A stretch of 64,000 nt of DNA from an uncultured Croceicoccus sp. (lineage in GTDB: Bacteria > Pseudomonadota > Alphaproteobacteria > Sphingomonadales > Sphingomonadaceae), in assembly GCF_947496385.1 (NCBI RefSeq), contig NZ_CANMCP010000006.1, positions 62,001 through 126,000 of the forward strand, in the 5' to 3' direction. Shown one piece after another: positions 60,037 through 64,000 of the stretch. Position 1 is the first letter of the stretch; each line of letters starts with the position of its first letter. A program made the position numbers and the translations under genes. Under the pieces are notes generated by a model. It worked only from the letters and a program-made list of their open reading frames with translations. It was not told the origin of the DNA and made no database searches.

Positions 60037-60198
60037 TTTTGGACAGAGGCCAGAACAAAACGGAACCATACAGGTACCGGCGAGGATCCGCCCCTTTCGA
60101 ACCCTCCCACGGCAAAAACGTATTAACCTTAATCAGTTTGAGGAACGGGTATCGCCGGCAATGATTGAGAACCCGGGTTTCATGACCGGGGATATTCC

Positions 60199-62265
60199 TT
60201 GCATATCGTTTCTTTGGCGCTGGGTGGATGTTTGCGGGGCGAACCCGTGGCCTATGGCATTACGGAAGATACCGGCGGGCATATCGCCTATATTCTTGGC
60301 GAGATGCGCGCCCTTGCCGCACATGGCGCCGTGACGCAGGCGGAGATCGTCACACGCCTCTTCGATGCCCCCGAACTCGGTGCGATTCACGGATGCGCGC
60401 ACGAACCGCTCGGCCCGAAACTCTTCATTACGCGGATCGACAGCGGCAACCGCGCCTATCTTGCAAAAGAGGCTCTCGCAGCCGACCGGGATGCGTTCGC
60501 GCGCGCGTTCATCACCCATCTGCGCACGCGGGACCGACTGCCCGATCTCATCCATGCGCATTTCGCCGACGCGGCCGATGTCGCGGCGCGGGTCCGGCGC
60601 GAACTGGGCATTCCCTTCATCTACACCGCCCATTCGCTCGGCATCGACAAGCGCGATTGCGCACTGGCGCCCCGCGATACGCCCACGATGCAGGCGCGCA
60701 TCGCGGAGGAGGACGCCGCGATCGCCCGCGCCGACGCCATCGTGGCGAGCTCCGTCGACGAGTGTGAGCGCCAATTGCCCGCCTACCCGTCCGCCGATGC
60801 GGCGCGTATTCATCGCTTGCGTCCCGGCGTCGACATGACGGTGCCGGATGCCGCGGCGCGCGCGCGGGCGGCGGCCATGATCGCCCCGTTCCTGCGCCAC
60901 GGGGACAGGCCCATCGTGCTCGCCGTGGCGCGCCCGGTGGCAAAGAAGAATCTCGTCGCCCTGGTCGAGGCGTTCGGACGCGACCCCCGATTGCGCGAGC
61001 GCGCCAATCTGGTCCTGCTCGCCGGTCTGCGCAAAGGGCTCGTCGGCGGAGAGCCGGAGCAGGATCGCGTGCTGTCCGGCATTGCCGATGCGATCGATCG
61101 CTACGATCTGCATGGCCATGTGGCGTGGCCCCGCAACCATTCGCGCGACGATGTGCAGGCGCTCTACGCCCTTGCCCGCGACAGCGGCGGCGTGTTCGTC
61201 AATCCGGCACTGACCGAACCCTATGGCCTGACCTTGATCGAGGCGGCGTCGCATGGCCTCCCCGTGGTGGCGACATGCCGGGGTGGGCCGGCCGATATCG
61301 TCGGCGAGCTGGAAAACGGATTGCTGGTGGAGCCGACCGATCGGGCCGGAATCGGAAATGCGGTACGTACCCTGATCGTGGATCGCCCATCATGGCTGCG
61401 CGCATCGAACAGCGGCCGTGAGGGTGTGCGCTCGATGGGCTGGGACCGCTATGCCAGCGGGCTTGTCGCGCTGGCGCGGGAAGTCACCGGTCGGGCCATG
61501 GCTCACCGCGCCGTGGCGCCCGTGCCCCGCGCGCTCGCCCTGTGCGACATCGACAATACGCTCACCGGATGCGCCGAAGGTGCGCGGAGGTTGAGCGCCT
61601 ATCTCTCCCGCCATCGCGACACCGTCTTTGGCGTGGCGACGGGCCGCTCCATCCTCGAGGCGCAGCGTGTCCTGCGCGAATGGTCGCTCCCCTTTCCGTC
61701 CGTCTGGGTGACCTCGGTGGGGAGCGAAATCTACTGGCAGCGGGGAGAGGATCGTATCGCCGATCAAGATTATGCGCGGTCCCTTGCACGCGGATGGGAC
61801 GGCGACGCGGTTCACGATGCGCTGCGCGACCTGCCCTGCCTCACGCCGCAGGGGCGCAGCGAGCAACGCGAATTCAAGCGCAGCTATTTCCTCCACGATC
61901 CCGCCCGGCTTGCGCAGGTGCGCGAACGGCTCGACCGGGCGGGCGTGAAGGCGCGGGTGATCTTCAGCCACGAAAAACTGCTCGACATCCTTCCCGTGGA
62001 GGGCGGAAAGGCGGCGGCGATGCGCCATGTCGCCAACACGCTCGGCCTCACGCCCGAGGATGTTTTCGCCGCCGGGGACAGCGGCAACGATATCGACATG
62101 CTGACCGATTGCCGCAACGCGATCCTCGTCGGCAATCACGCGCCCGAACTCGCGCGGTTGAGCGAGCGGGAGAACGTCTACCTCACCCGGCGCCACCACG
62201 CCGGAGGCACGCTGGAGGGGATTGTCGCCCATCGCTTCGCGCGCCGCCGGGGGGTCGCGGCATGA
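60199..62265 (+). CDS. Sucrose-phosphate-synthase-like glycosyltransferase fused to HAD phosphatase
   Basis: The 688-residue protein starts at TTG 60199 ('MHIVSLALGGCLRGEPVAYG'), preceded by GGGGAT. The GT-B (GT4) part has the SPS-like 'ITEDTGGHIAYILGEMRALA', 'LIHAHFADAADVA', 'YTAHSLG', and the nucleotide-sugar EX7E motif E340/E348 in 'TEPYGLTLIEAASHG'. From about residue 445 there is a HAD-IIB domain with D450/D452 in 'LCDIDNTLTG' and 'VFAAGDSGNDIDML', like sucrose-phosphate phosphatase. It probably makes sucrose or a related glycoside phosphate and dephosphorylates it. It overlaps the next gene (ATGA). Confidence 0.88.
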   Translation: MHIVSLALGGCLRGEPVAYGITEDTGGHIAYILGEMRALAAHGAVTQAEIVTRLFDAPELGAIHGCAHEPLGPKLFITRIDSGNRAYLAKEALAADRDAFARAFITHLRTRDRLPDLIHAHFADAADVAARVRRELGIPFIYTAHSLGIDKRDCALAPRDTPTMQARIAEEDAAIARADAIVASSVDECERQLPAYPSADAARIHRLRPGVDMTVPDAAARARAAAMIAPFLRHGDRPIVLAVARPVAKKNLVALVEAFGRDPRLRERANLVLLAGLRKGLVGGEPEQDRVLSGIADAIDRYDLHGHVAWPRNHSRDDVQALYALARDSGGVFVNPALTEPYGLTLIEAASHGLPVVATCRGGPADIVGELENGLLVEPTDRAGIGNAVRTLIVDRPSWLRASNSGREGVRSMGWDRYASGLVALAREVTGRAMAHRAVAPVPRALALCDIDNTLTGCAEGARRLSAYLSRHRDTVFGVATGRSILEAQRVLREWSLPFPSVWVTSVGSEIYWQRGEDRIADQDYARSLARGWDGDAVHDALRDLPCLTPQGRSEQREFKRSYFLHDPARLAQVRERLDRAGVKARVIFSHEKLLDILPVEGGKAAAMRHVANTLGLTPEDVFAAGDSGNDIDMLTDCRNAILVGNHAPELARLSERENVYLTRRHHAGGTLEGIVAHRFARRRGVAA

Positions 62266-63410
62266 CCGGCGGTCCGCGCCGCGCGGTCGGCTATTTCGTC
62301 CATCATCAGGGGCGCGGCCATGCCGAACGGGCCGCGGCGATCGCCAACCGGCTTATCGATTGCCGCCCGGTCACGCTGTTTTGTGCGCGGAGCGATATTT
62401 TCCCCGAGCTCGACCCGCGCATCGAGCGCATCGCCATTCCTTCGCTGTTCGAGCCGGAGGGCACCGCCCCGCCCCGGCTCGACGCGATGCCCACGCCCGA
62501 TACGCTGCATTGCGCGCCGGTCGGATGGCCCACCATCACGCGCGCGGTCGCGGCGATTACCGCGTGGTTCGACGATGCGGCGCCCGCCTTGTTCATGACC
62601 GATGTTTCGGCAGAACTGGGCCAGCTCGCGCGGATCGCATCGGTGCCGCATGTCGCGGTGCTGCAACATGGCGACCGGGCCGACCCCGGCCACATGGCGT
62701 CCTACGCCGCGGCGACCGGCCTGCTCGCCCCCTACCACCCCGATCTGGAGCAGCCGGAGCGGCCCCGATGGATGCAGGCGAAGACCCATTACGCCCCCGG
62801 TGTCGGGGTGGATATGACCGCCCTGCCCACGCGCGACGCGGCGCGGGAGCGGCTGTCCCTGTCACAGGATGCGGAGATCGTCCTCGTCCTTGCCGGCGGC
62901 GGCGGCACGGGCACGCCGACGGCGCCGCTCACGCTCGGTGCGCGGGACAATGCGGGGGCGCAATGGTTCACCATTGGCACGATCGCGAGCGAATGGCACG
63001 AAACGCCGCCCGGCAATCTTCGCCACATGGGATGGGTCGACAATCCGCAGGACTGGATCGCGGCGGCGGATCGCATCGTGTCGAGCTGCGGCAACACCAC
63101 GGTGCAGATGGTATGCGCCGCGGGCAAACCATGGATCGTCGTGCCCGAGTGGCGCTATTTCGATGAGCAATTGCGCAAGGCGGATGCCCTGGAGCGCGCC
63201 GGCGTTGCGGCCGTGGCGCCGCACTGGCCGGCGCATGCGGGCCGCTGGCGCGCATTGTGGGACGCGGCGCGCGCGATTCACCCGGAACGACAACGCGCCA
63301 TGGTGCGCGACGATGCCGCGGAACAGGCAGCACGATGGCTCGACCATCTCGCCACAGATCTGTGGGCGGGCGCAGGGGTACCCCTTCGCGAAAGGCAGGA
63401 TTGCGCATGA
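62262..63410 (+). CDS. GT-B glycosyltransferase (GT28/MurG-like)
   Basis: The ATG at 62262 overlaps the preceding TGA. The 382-residue protein opens 'VGYFVHHQGRGHAERAAAIA', a GT-B N-domain with the glycine/His acceptor loop typical of GT28-like enzymes. Its C domain includes 'EIVLVLAGGGGTGTPTA', 'LRHMGWVDNPQDWIAAADRI' and 'SCGNTTVQMVCAAGKPWIVV', the nucleotide-sugar-binding GGxxT/VAxG layout. It transfers an unknown sugar. It is the middle gene of a three-gene glycosyltransferase cluster, overlapping both neighbours. Confidence 0.85.
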   Translation: MTGGPRRAVGYFVHHQGRGHAERAAAIANRLIDCRPVTLFCARSDIFPELDPRIERIAIPSLFEPEGTAPPRLDAMPTPDTLHCAPVGWPTITRAVAAITAWFDDAAPALFMTDVSAELGQLARIASVPHVAVLQHGDRADPGHMASYAAATGLLAPYHPDLEQPERPRWMQAKTHYAPGVGVDMTALPTRDAARERLSLSQDAEIVLVLAGGGGTGTPTAPLTLGARDNAGAQWFTIGTIASEWHETPPGNLRHMGWVDNPQDWIAAADRIVSSCGNTTVQMVCAAGKPWIVVPEWRYFDEQLRKADALERAGVAAVAPHWPAHAGRWRALWDAARAIHPERQRAMVRDDAAEQAARWLDHLATDLWAGAGVPLRERQDCA

Positions 63411-64000
63411 AAATCTCGATATGCACGCTGGCGAGCGGGCGGGCCGCGCATCTGCGCAACCTCGTGCTCGGCCTGATGGAGAGCGAGCGGGCACCGGACG
63501 AGCTGATCGTGGCGGTGTTGCAGGATGCGCCCTATGACCTGCCGGCGGCGTCGTTCCCCGTGACGCAGATCGTTCTGGGCAGCGATGGCGTGCCGCTGTC
63601 GCTCGGCCGGAATACGGCGGCGGGCGGGGCATCGGGCGATCTGCTGATCTTCCTCGACGTGGATTGCGTGCCGCACCCTGCGCTCGTCGGCGATTATGCG
63701 AAGGTCGCGCGCGACCATGGCGGCGTGCTCATGGGCGAGGTCGGCTATTTGCCGCGCGGCGCGACCGCGAACGGCGTGGATTTCGCGCATTTCGAACGCG
63801 TCGCCGTGCGCCATTCCGAACGCCCCGGCCCACCCGAGGCTGCGGTCGGGCCGTGCCGGGATTACCGGTGTTTCTGGTCGCTGAATTTCGCCATATCGGC
63901 GGCGGATTTCGCGCGGACCGGCGGTTTCGACGAACGCTATACCGGCTATGGCGGGGAGGATACGGATTTTGGGCGCGTGGTCGCCGCCTGCGGCCTGCCG
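63407..64000 (+). CDS. Glycosyltransferase family 2 (3' end outside window)
   Basis: The ATG at 63407 overlaps the preceding TGA, and the frame is open to the window edge (198 codons). The N-terminal GT-A fold shows 'ISICTLASGRAAHLRNLVLG', 'LGRNTAAGGASGDLLIFLDV' with the DxD motif in 'LDVDCVPHP', and 'GFDERYTGYGGEDTDFGRVV', the galactosyltransferase-type ED motif. It is probably co-transcribed with the upstream SPS-like and GT-B genes. The sugar and acceptor are unknown. Confidence 0.88.
   Translation, partial: MKISICTLASGRAAHLRNLVLGLMESERAPDELIVAVLQDAPYDLPAASFPVTQIVLGSDGVPLSLGRNTAAGGASGDLLIFLDVDCVPHPALVGDYAKVARDHGGVLMGEVGYLPRGATANGVDFAHFERVAVRHSERPGPPEAAVGPCRDYRCFWSLNFAISAADFARTGGFDERYTGYGGEDTDFGRVVAACGLP

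Noticed and set aside
60053-60066. Second SOS-like site GAAC-N6-GAAC
   Set aside because: The spacer is 6 rather than 7 bases, which puts the half-sites out of register for LexA.

Overview
The window is GC-rich chromosomal DNA from an alphaproteobacterium. It most resembles Sphingomonadales (Sphingomonadaceae/Erythrobacteraceae). The pointers are an SOS operator of the alphaproteobacterial form GTTC-N7-GTTC (60022-60036), the orders carA-orf-carB, yqeY-lipoprotein-dnaG-rpoD and phoR-pstSCAB-phoU-phoB, a TonB-dependent receptor beside 2OG-Fe(II) oxygenase genes, and long PstC/PstA proteins. I saw no insertion sequence, prophage, CRISPR array or rRNA operon. Everything was read by eye from the sequence; no similarity search was run.

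Layout. 1-14.7 kb is housekeeping: the end of a small protein, greA, carbamoyl-phosphate synthase (carB, a 75-aa ORF of unknown function, carA), then on the plus strand yqeY, a lipoprotein, dnaG, rpoD, a DUF2059 protein, rpiB, and the tightly packed glyA-small membrane protein-nrdR-trmJ. 14.7-25.1 kb holds chorismate mutase, rpsD with a structured leader, a queuosine gene (tgt) paired with an AlkB-like dioxygenase, a TSUP permease, a DUF481 outer-membrane protein, an ABC-2 exporter, a second queuosine gene (queA), a cyclophilin, coaD, ispA and xseB. 25.2-39.4 kb holds purL, serB and miaA (whose divergent start codons overlap), the branched-chain amino acid genes ilvB-ilvN-ilvC, a YceI protein, and leuA preceded by a leucine-rich leader peptide. 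It then has an AHH-type putative nuclease with an unknown partner, a flavodoxin-like reductase and recJ.

39.4-45.6 kb carries two tandem tRNA-Glu genes (UUC and CUC anticodons), a 2OG-Fe(II) oxygenase, a TPR/2OG-oxygenase protein and a convergent TonB-dependent receptor. 45.6-53 kb is the phosphate-starvation locus: PhoR kinase, a near-perfect Pho box, PstSCAB, PhoU and PhoB.

53-60 kb is the most interesting block. It is a minus-strand operon with four genes in transcription order: radical SAM/HhH protein, a DUF4130-UdgX uracil-DNA glycosylase with the KRRIH loop, error-prone polymerase DnaE2, and an extensin/M15-like peptidase-fold protein. A clean LexA box overlaps its start, so it looks like an SOS-regulated DNA repair and mutagenesis module in which dnaE2 is coupled to UdgX and radical SAM rather than to imuA-imuB. 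The window ends in a glycosyltransferase cluster: a sucrose-phosphate-synthase-like GT4 fused to a HAD phosphatase, a GT-B enzyme, and a GT2 truncated by the window edge.
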